In this document: positions 37,753-46,670 of the stretch, piece after piece
How the letters are laid out: every line of letters starts with the position of its first letter
Position numbering within the stretch: the stretch's first letter is position 1
Notes under the pieces: model-generated
What the model was told of the DNA's origin: nothing
Database searches by the model: none
The model's input: only the letters and a program-made list of their open reading frames with translations
Translations under genes and position numbers: made by a program
DNA from: Vreelandella aquamarina
Lineage (GTDB): Bacteria; Pseudomonadota; Gammaproteobacteria; Pseudomonadales; Halomonadaceae
DNA length: 64,000 bases
NCBI RefSeq assembly: GCF_020075495.1
Contig: NZ_JABYQT010000007.1
Coordinates: 1-64,000 of the forward strand
Direction: 5' to 3'

Positions 37753-38280
37753 TTAACAGCCACTGCCATGGAGCCACACCGGCGTACCGGGTACGGCGCG
37801 CTGGAAAAGGTACAGCAGGTCAGAATTACGCAGGCGAATACAGCCGTGGGAGGCTGGCGTACCCATGGGTTGATCCGGCGGCGTACCGTGGAGATAGATA
37901 TAACGACGCTGGGAGTCCACCTGACCGCCGCGATTGATGCCCTTTTCCAGCCCGCAGAGCCACAGAATGCGTGTTAATATCCAGTCACGCTCGGGGTTTG
38001 CCTCACCCAGCGCTTCAGTGAACACTTCCCCGGTCCAGCGGCGGCCGCGAAACACGGCATCAACCGGATGACCATCGCCAATGGCAGCCCGAATGTAATG
38101 CCAACCATGCGGGGTCTGCCCACTTCCCTCCTGCTGGCCGACGCCGGCTTTACCCGTGGACACCGCGCACTCGAAAAGCATGTCGCGCCCCTGCCACCAG
38201 CGCAGTTGCTGACAGTCGGTATCGATCTCGATCCAGCCTTCATCAGCAGGCGGCAGCTCAGCCAGCACGGGTGTTGGCAT
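37753..38280 (-). CDS. L,D-transpeptidase (YkuD domain)
   Basis: 175 residues from the ATG at 38280, inside the 3' end of psrA (23-bp overlap). The YkuD domain has the IYLHGTPPDQPMGTPASHGCIRLRN core with catalytic Cys in SHGCIR and the upstream His. No signal peptide is visible, so a cytoplasmic or unusually exported location is possible; some family members act on cytosolic recycled murein. Its neighbour nagZ suits a murein role. Confidence 0.85.
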   Translation of the reverse strand: MPTPVLAELPPADEGWIEIDTDCQQLRWWQGRDMLFECAVSTGKAGVGQQEGSGQTPHGWHYIRAAIGDGHPVDAVFRGRRWTGEVFTEALGEANPERDWILTRILWLCGLEKGINRGGQVDSQRRYIYLHGTPPDQPMGTPASHGCIRLRNSDLLYLFQRAVPGTPVWLHGSGC

Positions 38281-38935
38281 GCAACTCCCCTTCAATTTCA
38301 GGTGGCAACGGAGCATTCATTGCGGCCACGACCACCGGACGCAGGCGGCGCACCAGATCACGAACGGTGACCTGCTCGTGGTAATCCTTGGCCGCAATGT
38401 CACGCAAGGCGTCGAGTCCTGAGAGGGTAAAGATGACCGTTCCCAGCACAAAGTGCAGCCGCCAGAAGCGCTCGGCATCCGGAAGCTCAGGGGTTGCCCG
38501 GCGCACCAGTTCGGTAAAGCGGGCGAAGACATCACCATATTGCGCCTGGATGTGGCGACGCAAATGCCCCTGGGCCTGACTGTAGGCCAGTCCAAGCAGA
38601 CGCATGAACACTTTCAGGCTATTACGCTCGGCCGGCACCGCCAGCACCGTGGTCGCCATGGTTTCCAAAAGCTCTTCCAGAGGAATGACACCATCGGCGT
38701 AGCGCGCCTCGAGTTCATCCAACGCGCTATGAAAACGCTGGGTAAAAGGATCCAGGTAACGGGAGAAAACCGCCTGGATCAGCGCCTTCTTGGAGCCGAA
38801 GTGGTAGTTCACGGCCGCCAGGTTCACTCGCGCCTTGCTGGTGATGTTGCGCAGCGACGTTTCAGCAAAACCACGCTCTGCAAACAGCACTTCGGCAGTA
38901 TCCAGAATGCGTGACACCGTATCAGATTGTGCCAT
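38258..38935 (-). CDS. psrA: TetR-family regulator PsrA
   Basis: 225 residues. The N-terminal helix-turn-helix includes ARVNLAAVNYHFGSKKALIQAVFSR, and the C-terminal ligand domain resembles Pseudomonas PsrA, a fatty-acid-responsive regulator of beta-oxidation genes and rpoS. The position next to lexA and near nagZ copies the Pseudomonas order and supports orthology. GGAGG lies just before the ATG. A PsrA-type operator overlaps its own leader, so autorepression is likely. Confidence 0.88.
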   Translation of the reverse strand: MAQSDTVSRILDTAEVLFAERGFAETSLRNITSKARVNLAAVNYHFGSKKALIQAVFSRYLDPFTQRFHSALDELEARYADGVIPLEELLETMATTVLAVPAERNSLKVFMRLLGLAYSQAQGHLRRHIQAQYGDVFARFTELVRRATPELPDAERFWRLHFVLGTVIFTLSGLDALRDIAAKDYHEQVTVRDLVRRLRPVVVAAMNAPLPPEIEGELHANTRAG

Positions 38936-38948
38936 TGAGGCCTCCGGA

Positions 38949-38962
38949 GAAACGAGTGTTTA
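38949..38962. promoter_or_regulatory. PsrA-type operator in the psrA leader
   Basis: GAAAC-GAGT-GTTTA closely matches the Pseudomonas PsrA motif (G/C)AAAC N2-4 GTTT(G/C) and lies 13 bp before the psrA start codon, a place suited to autorepression. Confidence 0.6.
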
Positions 38963-39128
38963 AAACAAGGCAAAATAGTATGCCATAACCCCCGCCGGCT
39001 CAATGCTGCTTGAAGCAGCGTTCCAGAAATGTCACGACGCATCCTTCAGATGATTCAAACGCGCTCTAACCCACTGGTATTACCCCAGAAACAGGGCGCG
39101 TTATCCATGTACTGGACAGAGGAACATA

Positions 39129-39144
39129 CTGTATACTTAAACAC
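39129..39144. promoter_or_regulatory. LexA (SOS) box at lexA
   Basis: CTGTATACTTAAACAC fits CTGT-N8-ACAG with one mismatch at the last base. The embedded TATACT (39132-39137) may be the lexA -10. This is the expected site for LexA autorepression. Confidence 0.8.
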
Positions 39145-39147
39145 ATA

Positions 39148-39163
39148 CTGATCTAGCAGGCAG
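39148..39163. promoter_or_regulatory. Second, weaker LexA-like box
   Basis: CTGATCTAGCAGGCAG keeps CTG-N10-CAG with two mismatches to CTGT-N8-ACAG and lies 3 bp after the first box, a tandem layout like the E. coli lexA promoter. Evidence is spacing and partial match only. Confidence 0.4.
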
Positions 39164-39199
39164 ATACCGACTGTCTTTTCATCATTTTTGGAGTTTGGT

Positions 39200-39874
39200 A
39201 TGTCGCGGCCACTCACAGCACGTCAACAGAATGTCTTTGATTTCATCGTTAAAACCATGGGTGAGTTCGGCTATCCGCCTACCCGTGCCGAAATTGCCAA
39301 GGCTCTTGGCTTCCGCTCGCCCAATGCCGCAGAAGAGCACCTGCGGGCGCTTGAGCGCAAAGGCGTGATTCGCATCATTCGCAATACTTCTCGCGGAATA
39401 CGCCTGCCCAATCAGGAGATGACAGAACCAGCCGATTCATTGGCCTCTGCGCCTGCCAACAATGAGTTGCCGTCCGTTGGCCTACCGGTCATTGGTGAAG
39501 TCGCCGCGGGAAGCCCTATTCTTGCCGCCGAGCACATCGACCGCTACTGTCCGTTACCGGCAGAGTACTTCACGCCCAAGGCTGACTACCTGCTGCGTGT
39601 ACGTGGGCTCTCCATGAAGGATGTGGGAATTCTGGAGGGCGACCTGCTTGCCGTGCACCGCACCGAGCGCGTGCGTGATGGGCAGATCGTGGTGGCCCGC
39701 CTGGAAGACGAAGTCACCGTCAAACGCTTCAAGCGTCAGGGCCACCAGGTGACGCTGCTGGCAGAAAACGCTGATTTTGCACCTATCGAGATCGACCTGC
39801 GCACCCAGGCGCTGGATATCGAAGGCGTGGGCGTGGGGGTCATTCGCGGGGGCAATGGCCAGGCGCTTGGCTGA
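39200..39874 (+). CDS. lexA: SOS repressor LexA
   Basis: 224 residues from the ATG at 39200 (GGAG six bases upstream). The N-terminal winged helix reads [11 protein letters not shown] and [24 protein letters not shown]. The self-cleavage site is A103-G104, and the catalytic dyad is S138 (GLSMKD) and K175 (VTVKRF). It represses SOS genes until RecA filaments trigger self-cleavage. It is divergent from psrA; a terminator with A- and T-tracts follows. Confidence 0.97.
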   Translation: MSRPLTARQQNVFDFIVKTMGEFGYPPTRAEIAKALGFRSPNAAEEHLRALERKGVIRIIRNTSRGIRLPNQEMTEPADSLASAPANNELPSVGLPVIGEVAAGSPILAAEHIDRYCPLPAEYFTPKADYLLRVRGLSMKDVGILEGDLLAVHRTERVRDGQIVVARLEDEVTVKRFKRQGHQVTLLAENADFAPIEIDLRTQALDIEGVGVGVIRGGNGQALG

Positions 39875-39908
39875 CCAGACGCCCCATCGACGTCTGGCAA
39901 CTGCGGAT

Positions 39909-39948
39909 AAAAAAGCGGGTGACCACTCATTGGCCAACCGCTTTTTTT
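39909..39948. terminator. Bidirectional terminator between lexA and purU
   Basis: AGCGG (39914-39918) pairs with CCGCT (39938-39942), flanked by an A-tract and a run of seven T. It can end both lexA (plus) and purU (minus) transcripts. Confidence 0.75.
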
Positions 39949-39983
39949 ATATCCCCAGAACGCCGTCGAGGCGCCTTTGGTAC

Positions 39984-40838
39984 CTAGCTGAACACGACCG
40001 TCTTGTTGCCATAGATCAGTACGCGATCTTCCAGGTGCCAGCGCAACCCGCGTGCCAGCACCGCCTTCTCTACATCGCGCCCGAAACGCACCAGATCAGT
40101 GGGGGTGTGGCAGTGGCTTACCCGATGAATGTCCTGCTCGATGATCGGACCGGCATCCAGCTCTTCGGTCACGTAGTGGCAGGTGGCGCCAATCAGCTTT
40201 ACGCCTCGCTCATAGGCCTGATGATAGGGCTTGGCGCCGGCAAACGAAGGCAGGAAGCTGTGGTGGATATTGATCACCTGACCGGCATAGCGCTGGCAAA
40301 GCGATGGCGGCAGGATCTGCATATAGCGAGCCAGCACCACACAATCCGCGCGAGCCATGTCGATATGCTCCTGCACGGCGTCAAACGATGCCTGCTTGTT
40401 GTCCGGGTCAACCGGCACGTGGTGGTAAGGAATGCCGTACCATTCGGCAATCGAGCGCATGTCTTCATGATTGGAGATGACGCTGACGATATCGCAATCA
40501 AGCTCCCCTGACTGCCAACGGTAGAGTAGATCCACCAGGCAGTGCGATTCCCGCGATACCATCAGTACCACGCGGCGGCGCTGCTGGGTATCCACCAGCG
40601 ACCACTCCATGCTGAACTCCGCGGCAATGGGCTCGAATGCGTGGCGCAGCGTTTCTGCAGACATGCCAAGCGAATCGGCCTGGATTTCATAGCGCATGAA
40701 AAAACGCCCGGTCTGCAGGTCCGAGTGCTGGCTGGCCTCGGTAATGGAGCCACCCTGCTGGGCGATGAAGCTGGATACACGGGCAACAATACCTACCTGA
40801 TCGGGGCAGGAAACGACTAAACGATAATAGTGAGACAT
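39984..40838 (-). CDS. purU: Formyltetrahydrofolate deformylase
   Basis: 284 residues: an N-terminal ACT domain (1-85, SCPDQVGIVARVSSFIAQQGG) and a C-terminal formyl-transferase-like domain with INIHHSFLPSF (catalytic Asn-His) and GATCHYVTEELDAGPII (catalytic Asp). It releases formate from 10-formyltetrahydrofolate and so balances one-carbon units. Distinct from purN (also in this window) by the ACT domain. Confidence 0.95.
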   Translation of the reverse strand: MSHYYRLVVSCPDQVGIVARVSSFIAQQGGSITEASQHSDLQTGRFFMRYEIQADSLGMSAETLRHAFEPIAAEFSMEWSLVDTQQRRRVVLMVSRESHCLVDLLYRWQSGELDCDIVSVISNHEDMRSIAEWYGIPYHHVPVDPDNKQASFDAVQEHIDMARADCVVLARYMQILPPSLCQRYAGQVINIHHSFLPSFAGAKPYHQAYERGVKLIGATCHYVTEELDAGPIIEQDIHRVSHCHTPTDLVRFGRDVEKAVLARGLRWHLEDRVLIYGNKTVVFS

Positions 40839-40965
40839 GACAGATGCTCTTGACTTATTGCAACGGTGCTGCAGGCAGCGAACGCCTGATCACACCGTCG
40901 TAGAATAGAGCGCCTAGTGTACCGGAACCGCTTACGCGAAGCACCGTTATCCAACGTTAGGGTCA

Positions 40966-40994
40966 TTGTTAGCGGCTCCTGCCTTCCGTATAGT
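40966..40994 (+). promoter_or_regulatory. Probable promoter of the RNase J gene
   Basis: TTGTTA (40966-40971) and TATAGT (40989-40994) are 17 bp apart, giving a start near 41001 and a leader of about 20-26 nt. Confidence 0.5.
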
Positions 40995-41026
40995 TGAGGA
41001 ACTACTTTTTAGGCTTTTCATGACTG

Positions 41027-42691
41027 ATGCATCCACCACGCGTTCAACTTCGTCCCCGCCGTCGCCCACCTCTGCGCATACTGCCGCTGGGCGGGTGCGG
41101 TGAAATTGGTATGAATCTAACGCTGTATGGATATGACGATCACTGGATCGCTGTCGATTGCGGCATGATGATTCGCCAGGATCTACCCGACTCTCCCATT
41201 CAAGTGCCTAACCCGGATACGCCCGAAACGCTGGGCATCAAACCACAGGCACTATTCATTACCCATGGCCACGAAGACCATATCGGTGCGGTCGCCTGGC
41301 TATGGCCGAAATGGAACTGCTCCGTTTACGCCACCCCGCTGGCCGCGGGTTTACTGCGCATGAAATTTGCAGAACACCAGTTGAGCAGTGCCGCAATACA
41401 GGTCATCGAGCCGGGTGAGGCCATGGAGAGTGCGCCTTTTTCGCTGCGCTTTCTGCCGTTGACGCATTCGATCCCGGAAAGCTGTGCGCTGATGATGCTG
41501 ATTGGCGACTACCGCGTTCTGCATACCGGTGACTGGAAGCTCGACCCCGAGCCCATGATTGGTGCACCGTTCGATGCCACACACTTTCAGGCGCTTGCCC
41601 CGATCGATCTGGTGGTGGGTGATTCAACCAATGCACCGGTTCCCGGGCATTCGGGCAGTGAAGGCGATGTAGCGCGTGCGCTTGCCAGAACGCTCGGCCA
41701 GTGCAAGGGCCGCGTGGTGGTTTCATGCTTTGCCAGCAATCTGGCGCGGGTGCTGGCAATTGGCCAGGCCGCTCAGCAAAACGGTCGAAGAATCAGCCTC
41801 ATGGGGCGCTCCATGGAGCGCATGGTGGCCATCGCTCGCGGGCTTGGTTACATGGACGAGCTGCCGCCGCTGGTCCCGCCCCACGACCTGGGTTACTTGC
41901 CACCGGATGAAGTGGTGATCATCGCAACCGGCAGCCAAGGAGAGCCGCGCGCTGCCCTTCAGCGTCTCGCCCAGGGCCGGCATCCGTTTATCGACCTGGA
42001 AGCGGGTGATAACGTCATCTTCTCGGCCAAGACCATTCCCGGCAATGAGCGGCCCATCGAGCAGCTCAAGCGGCGCTTTGAGCAGCTGGGCGTGAATGTG
42101 TTTGACGAGGTCAACCATCCAGAACTCCACGCCACCGGCCACCCCGCCCAGGAAGAACTCATCAAGTTCTATCAGTGGGTAAGGCCCAGGCACCTGCTTC
42201 CGGTGCATGGCGAAGCCCGCCATCAGCAGTCGCATCAGGAGATCGCCGAAGGGCTCGGTATCAATGCGCCGCTGACACCGGTCAACGGCGACATGCTGGC
42301 ACTGGACAACGAGGGTCTGCGCTGGGAAGCGCGTCATCCCCAGCCCCCCTTCATCGTCGATCAGAATAGCGTGGTGCCCCATCCGGGTCTGGAAGACACA
42401 AGGAGCAAGGCCCGGCGCGGCAGCCTGTACCTCGCCCTCCCCGTTGCCGCCAGCGAAACCGGCTGGTGGCGCATCGGGCGCCTGATGCTGGATAGCAGCA
42501 GTGCAAGCCCGGTGGATGAAGACAGCTTCAGTGAATGGCTGGATGATCAGCTAGACACTATCGAAGCCGAGACCCTGGCTGATCTTCGCTTTGCACTGCA
42601 GCCACGCCTGGTGCACTGGCTCGCCGAGCATATGCAGCATATGCCCGACGTTCATTTGCAGATCATGGCAGCCGAGGCGCCGAGCCCCTGA
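41027..42691 (+). CDS. Ribonuclease J (metallo-beta-lactamase/beta-CASP)
   Basis: 554 residues. Metallo-beta-lactamase motif THGHEDHIGA gives H80, H82, D84 and H85; LPLTHSIPES, HTGDWKLD and HATGHPAQEE (beta-CASP) follow, and LLPVHGEARHQ is the final metal His. RNase J degrades and matures RNA, with 5'-3' exonuclease activity, and is usual in Firmicutes and alphaproteobacteria but uncommon in gammaproteobacteria. The start is odd: the only Shine-Dalgarno-like TAGG suits an ATG at 41020 in another frame. Conservation starts only at residue 16. Confidence 0.9.
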   Translation: MHPPRVQLRPRRRPPLRILPLGGCGEIGMNLTLYGYDDHWIAVDCGMMIRQDLPDSPIQVPNPDTPETLGIKPQALFITHGHEDHIGAVAWLWPKWNCSVYATPLAAGLLRMKFAEHQLSSAAIQVIEPGEAMESAPFSLRFLPLTHSIPESCALMMLIGDYRVLHTGDWKLDPEPMIGAPFDATHFQALAPIDLVVGDSTNAPVPGHSGSEGDVARALARTLGQCKGRVVVSCFASNLARVLAIGQAAQQNGRRISLMGRSMERMVAIARGLGYMDELPPLVPPHDLGYLPPDEVVIIATGSQGEPRAALQRLAQGRHPFIDLEAGDNVIFSAKTIPGNERPIEQLKRRFEQLGVNVFDEVNHPELHATGHPAQEELIKFYQWVRPRHLLPVHGEARHQQSHQEIAEGLGINAPLTPVNGDMLALDNEGLRWEARHPQPPFIVDQNSVVPHPGLEDTRSKARRGSLYLALPVAASETGWWRIGRLMLDSSSASPVDEDSFSEWLDDQLDTIEAETLADLRFALQPRLVHWLAEHMQHMPDVHLQIMAAEAPSP

Positions 42692-42743
42692 ACAGGGGCA
42701 AGAAAGCATCTTGTCGCGGCTGGGACATAAGCGAGGTGACTGG

Positions 42744-43199
42744 CTAGGCCCAGCGTGCCGCATCGTCAAGATCCGTTGCACGCTCTTTTACCCAGTACTC
42801 GCCCTGCGCTGAATGCTCCTTTTTCCAGAAAGGGGCCTTTGTCTTCAGGAAATCCATGATGAAGTCACACGCTTCAAACGCCTCACGCCGATGAGCACTG
42901 GCGACCAGCACCCGGACGATGGGATCACCAGGCGCGAGATACCCCACTCGGTGCACGATATATATGGCCTGAAGCGACCAGCGCTGCCAGGCCTGCTCTC
43001 CGATATCTTCAAGCGTCCGCTCGGTCATGCCAGGATAGTGTTCGAGAGTCAGCCCCGTGACGTCGGGTGTCTCGTTGAAATCGCGAACCAGTCCCGTAAA
43101 GCATACCAGCGCGCCGATATCGGTACGTTGTGCCAGCGTCTGCTCATAGCCATCCGCCAGGGAAAACGCGTCCTCTTGGATACTCACCTGAATATTCAT
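42744..43199 (-). CDS. moaE: Molybdopterin synthase catalytic subunit MoaE
   Basis: 151 residues with the family markers GALVCFTGLVRDFN, LEHYPGMTE, HRVGYLAPGDPIV, HRREAFEACDFIMDFLKTKAPFWKKE; Lys in KTKAPFWKKE is the expected active-site lysine region. It works with MoaD to insert sulphur into cPMP to form molybdopterin. It starts 3 bp after the moaC-moaD fusion gene, so the three enzymes of this stage are synthesised from one mRNA. Confidence 0.95.
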   Translation of the reverse strand: MNIQVSIQEDAFSLADGYEQTLAQRTDIGALVCFTGLVRDFNETPDVTGLTLEHYPGMTERTLEDIGEQAWQRWSLQAIYIVHRVGYLAPGDPIVRVLVASAHRREAFEACDFIMDFLKTKAPFWKKEHSAQGEYWVKERATDLDDAARWA

Positions 43200-43202
43200 G
43201 GC

Positions 43203-44003
43203 TCAGCCCCCGGTTACGGGTGGAAAAAAGGCCACTTCGTCTTCATCGGTGATACGCGCCGTATCGTTGGCCATTACCTGATTGATCGCGCATAGCGTGC
43301 GTTGATCGGAGAGTACGTTAAAGCGCTTGTCCTGCTGACTCAGCGCTGCTTTCAGGCCAGCGACATCCCGGCTCGGCAACGTCTCGAGATCCAGCACAGT
43401 GTCACTTGCTCCAACGCGTTCGCGAAGCTCGGCGAGGAACTTGACGCGCACACAGGGCGAGGGGCAGCGTTCACCCAGGGTCACTTTACCCGCACTGCCT
43501 TCGCCGGTCACGATAGGCGCTGCCGGCACAGGCTCACGCTGATAATCCCCACGCATGCCGCCCTGCTTGCTCTCCAGCTGCACCGCTTCGATACGCATCT
43601 CCTTGTCGACGGCCTTGCACATATCGTAAAGCGTCAGGCAAGCCACCGACACGGCCGTCAGCGCCTCCATCTCGACACCGGTGCGGCCATTCAGGCGGCA
43701 CAGTGCAGACACCCTGACGCAACCACCTGCATGGTCGATGTCGAACTCGACGGCCACCTTGGAAAGCGCCAGTGCGTGACAGAGCGGAATCAACTCATGG
43801 GTTCGCTTGGCCGCCTGAATTCCTGCAATGCGCGCCGTGGCGATTACATCGCCCTTGGGAAGCTTGCCATCGCTCAACAGTTTGAGCGTTTCGGGCTGCA
43901 TCATGATGCGCCCGGAGGCCACGGCTTCACGGCGAGTTTCGCGCTTGTCGCCAACATCGACCATATTAGCCTCGCCACGCGTATTGAGGTGGGTTAGCTG
44001 CAT
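43203..44003 (-). CDS. moaC: MoaC-MoaD fusion protein (cPMP synthase + molybdopterin synthase small subunit)
   Basis: 266 residues in one uninterrupted frame. Residues 1 to about 157 are MoaC ([42 protein letters not shown]), which converts the GTP-derived precursor to cPMP. After a linker of about 28 residues, 186-266 is MoaD with a ubiquitin-like fold and the functional PPVTGG tail ending in Gly-Gly at the C terminus. The start at 44003 has AAGGTGA upstream and is 4 bp after the mobB stop; an ATG at 44018 is less likely. Separate MoaC and MoaD are the norm. Confidence 0.9.
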   Translation of the reverse strand: MQLTHLNTRGEANMVDVGDKRETRREAVASGRIMMQPETLKLLSDGKLPKGDVIATARIAGIQAAKRTHELIPLCHALALSKVAVEFDIDHAGGCVRVSALCRLNGRTGVEMEALTAVSVACLTLYDMCKAVDKEMRIEAVQLESKQGGMRGDYQREPVPAAPIVTGEGSAGKVTLGERCPSPCVRVKFLAELRERVGASDTVLDLETLPSRDVAGLKAALSQQDKRFNVLSDQRTLCAINQVMANDTARITDEDEVAFFPPVTGG

Positions 44004-44007
44004 GTTG

Positions 44008-44568
44008 TCACCTTTCATTTAAAACCACTCGGTCGGGCTGAGCCCCAACCCATGAAATTACCCAGCGGGCAATTGCTTCGATGTCATTGAGATCGAGCCG
44101 CTTCACATGAGAAGCAAGCTCGATCAAAGAGTCCTGTTCAAGCGCCACCGCCTGGAGCTGGGCGTCATCAAGCAGCGAGGCGTCTCCCACACCCTCTCGA
44201 TAGAGGGCAAGCTTGGGGATAGGCCAGGCCTTGAAGCCTTCGACGATCACCAGGTCCGGCTGGTGATGCGCCATCATGGAGAGCAGCGCGTCCAGATCCG
44301 GTTCGTTCTGACCGGGCGTCTCCTGCATCAAGGCAAACCGCTCGCTTGAAGCGATCAGCATCGGAGAGGCCCCTGCACTACGTAGTTTGTAGCTGTCCTT
44401 GCCGGGCGTGTCCACGTCGAAGCTGTGGTGGGCGTGCTTGATAACCCCTACGTCAAGCCCGGCATTTCGCAGGCACGGCAGCAGCTGGGTCAACAACGTG
44501 GTTTTCCCGGTACCGCTCCACGCCGCGATGCCCAGCACGGGAAACGCGGTAGCTGGCTGACTCATCAT
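44008..44568 (-). CDS. mobB: Molybdopterin-guanine dinucleotide biosynthesis protein MobB
   Basis: 186 residues. P-loop [17 protein letters not shown] and the MobB sequence [25 protein letters not shown] are clear, then VIVEGFK. It is a GTP-binding adaptor that helps MobA attach GMP to molybdopterin. First gene of the moaCD-moaE run here; its stop codon lies inside the ribosome site of moaCD. No mobA, moaA, moeA or moeB in this window. Confidence 0.92.
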   Translation of the reverse strand: MMSQPATAFPVLGIAAWSGTGKTTLLTQLLPCLRNAGLDVGVIKHAHHSFDVDTPGKDSYKLRSAGASPMLIASSERFALMQETPGQNEPDLDALLSMMAHHQPDLVIVEGFKAWPIPKLALYREGVGDASLLDDAQLQAVALEQDSLIELASHVKRLDLNDIEAIARWVISWVGAQPDRVVLNER

Positions 44569-44617
44569 ATAGCGCTCCTGGCGATGTCAGTCGTGTTGGC
44601 GGTGGTCACTGCGCGGG

Positions 44618-45850
44618 CTATTCGCCCTCTTTTTCGCGCGGCAGTACCCAGTTTAAAACAATACCGACCAGCGCGGCCAAACTAACGCCCTGAAGGGTGA
44701 ACTGCCCGCCCCCGAACTGCATGCCACCGATCCCGAAGACCAGAATCAACGAGACCACCACCAGGTTGCGCGGAGCGGTAAGCGACTGCCCGGCTCTGAC
44801 CAGCGTATTCATGCCCACTACCGCAATGGAGCCGAACAGCAGGGTCATGATTCCGCCCATCACGGGCCCGGGAATGGTCTGTAACAGCGCCCCCAGTTTG
44901 GCGACAAAGGCCAGCACAATGGCGAGGAGCGCGGCTGTAATCATGTAATTGGGGTTGAACGCGCGGGTCAAGGTGACAGCGCCTGTCACCTCCGAATAGG
45001 TAGTATTGGGCGGGCCACCGAACAGAGCGGCGGTAGTCGTTGCCAGTCCATCACCCAGCAGCGTACGGTGCAGCCCTGGCTTTTCAAGATAATTGCGCCG
45101 CGTGACCGAACCGATCGCCACCATATCACCAATGTGCTCGACGGCTGGCGCAATCGCCACCGGAATCATGAACAAGATGGCGGCCCAGTGAAAGCTGGGT
45201 GCGGTAAAGCTTGGAAGCGCCAGCCACGCGGCTTCATGTACAGGGGTAAAATCCACAACCCCCATGATCAGTGACAGCGCGTAACCGGTCACGATGCCCC
45301 CCATGATCGGAATCAGGCGCAGCAGGCCTCGGCCGAACACGGCCAGCACCAAGGTCACCAGAAGGCTTGCCATGGAGAGAAAGATCGCCTGCCCATAGCC
45401 AATAGTGTCACTGGTTTCACCGGTGGCCATGCTGACCGCTACCGGTGCCAGCGCCAGACCAATCACCATGATGACCGGCCCCACCACAACGGCCGGCAAC
45501 AGGCGATTGAGCCAGCCGGTGCCACGCAGACGCACCGCCTGGGAAATGAGCACGTAGACCAGCCCCGAAGCCATCAACCCTCCCATGGTGGCCGGGATAC
45601 CAAAGTTTGCAATGGACCCTTGAATCGGTGCGATAAAGGCAAACGAGGAGGCCAGAAATACCGGCACCGTCTTGCGGGTGACGGCATGAAATACCAGTGT
45701 TCCCACCCCGGCGGTAAACAGTGCAACGCTTGGGTCCAGCCCGGTCAGCAATGGCACCAGTACGAGCGCGCCAAAAGCGACAAACAGCATTTGCGCACCG
45801 GTCAGCAGCACTTTCGGCCATGAACCGGGCTGGCTGGCAGCATCATTCAT
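44618..45850 (-). CDS. uraA: Uracil permease (NCS2/UraA family)
   Basis: 410 residues from the ATG at 45850 (AGGAG upstream); the frame to 45892 crosses a terminator hairpin and is not used. About twelve hydrophobic segments, GGPPNTTYSEVTGAVTLTR (the conserved NCS2 site with the substrate-contact Glu region) and GGIMTLLFGSIAVVGMN. It imports uracil with protons. It lies downstream of upp, with a strong intrinsic terminator between them, which could act as an attenuator. Confidence 0.9.
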   Translation of the reverse strand: MNDAASQPGSWPKVLLTGAQMLFVAFGALVLVPLLTGLDPSVALFTAGVGTLVFHAVTRKTVPVFLASSFAFIAPIQGSIANFGIPATMGGLMASGLVYVLISQAVRLRGTGWLNRLLPAVVVGPVIMVIGLALAPVAVSMATGETSDTIGYGQAIFLSMASLLVTLVLAVFGRGLLRLIPIMGGIVTGYALSLIMGVVDFTPVHEAAWLALPSFTAPSFHWAAILFMIPVAIAPAVEHIGDMVAIGSVTRRNYLEKPGLHRTLLGDGLATTTAALFGGPPNTTYSEVTGAVTLTRAFNPNYMITAALLAIVLAFVAKLGALLQTIPGPVMGGIMTLLFGSIAVVGMNTLVRAGQSLTAPRNLVVVSLILVFGIGGMQFGGGQFTLQGVSLAALVGIVLNWVLPREKEGE

Positions 45851-45890
45851 CACACAACTCCTGAAGATTTGTTGTTCATATGGAAGGGGC

Positions 45891-45929
45891 AAAAAAATGC
45901 CCCTGACGCCGGGGCGTAAGGGGCATTTT
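45891..45929 (-). terminator. Intrinsic terminator/attenuator between upp and uraA
   Basis: An 11-bp stem (AAAATGCCCCT 45894-45904, AGGGGCATTTT 45919-45929) with an inner CGCC/GGCG, 12 bp after the upp stop. On the minus strand a T-run follows. Read-through would be needed for uraA to share the upp transcript. Confidence 0.85.
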
Positions 45930-45941
45930 CAACCAGTGCGC

Positions 45942-46571
45942 TTAGCGGGTACCGAAGATCTTGTCGCCGGCATCGCCAAGGCCCGGCACGATATAACCGT
46001 TCTCGTCGAGACGGTCATCGATCGAGGCGGTATAGATCTCGACGTCGGGATAGGCATCCTGCACCCGCTTGATGCCTTCAGGCGCTGCCACCAGAACGAT
46101 CACTTTCATGGACTCGCAGCCGCGCTCGCGCAGCATATCGAGCGTTGCCACCATGGAACCGCCGGTCGCCAGCATCGGGTCGATCACGATGGCCATGCGC
46201 TCTTCGATATCGTTGGCAAACTTGGAAAAGTAAGGTACCGGCTGAAACGTTTCTTCGTCGCGATAGAGGCCGACAACGCTGACCCGTGCACTGGGGATAA
46301 GATCGGTAACACCTTCGAGCATCCCAAGGCCCGCGCGCAGGATGGGCACGACCGTCACTTTCTTGCCTTTCAGGCGGCGCGTGGCGATAGGCTCACCGTT
46401 CCAACCCTGAATTTCGTGGTCCTCAAGCTCCAGACCTTTGGTTGCTTCATAGGTGAGAAGCTTGGCTACTTCGCCTGCCAGTTCACGAAAGCTCTTGGTG
46501 CTCAAATCCACTTCGCGCATCAGTCCCAGCTTATGCTGAACAAGGGGATGATTAATGGCGTAGACACTCAT
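45942..46571 (-). CDS. upp: Uracil phosphoribosyltransferase
   Basis: 209 residues. PRPP loop [24 protein letters not shown], uracil-site [11 protein letters not shown] at the C terminus and N-terminal [13 protein letters not shown] are all typical Upp. It makes UMP from uracil and PRPP. It is followed by uraA and preceded 100 bp upstream by ung, which releases uracil from DNA. Confidence 0.96.
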   Translation of the reverse strand: MSVYAINHPLVQHKLGLMREVDLSTKSFRELAGEVAKLLTYEATKGLELEDHEIQGWNGEPIATRRLKGKKVTVVPILRAGLGMLEGVTDLIPSARVSVVGLYRDEETFQPVPYFSKFANDIEERMAIVIDPMLATGGSMVATLDMLRERGCESMKVIVLVAAPEGIKRVQDAYPDVEIYTASIDDRLDENGYIVPGLGDAGDKIFGTR

Positions 46572-46670
46572 GGGGCTTCCTCACTGCAGGGGATATCAGG
46601 ATGACAGCATGCGCTGCCATCAACAGGCATACAAAATTGCGCGCCATTCTACCCGCATCTGACCAGCAGG

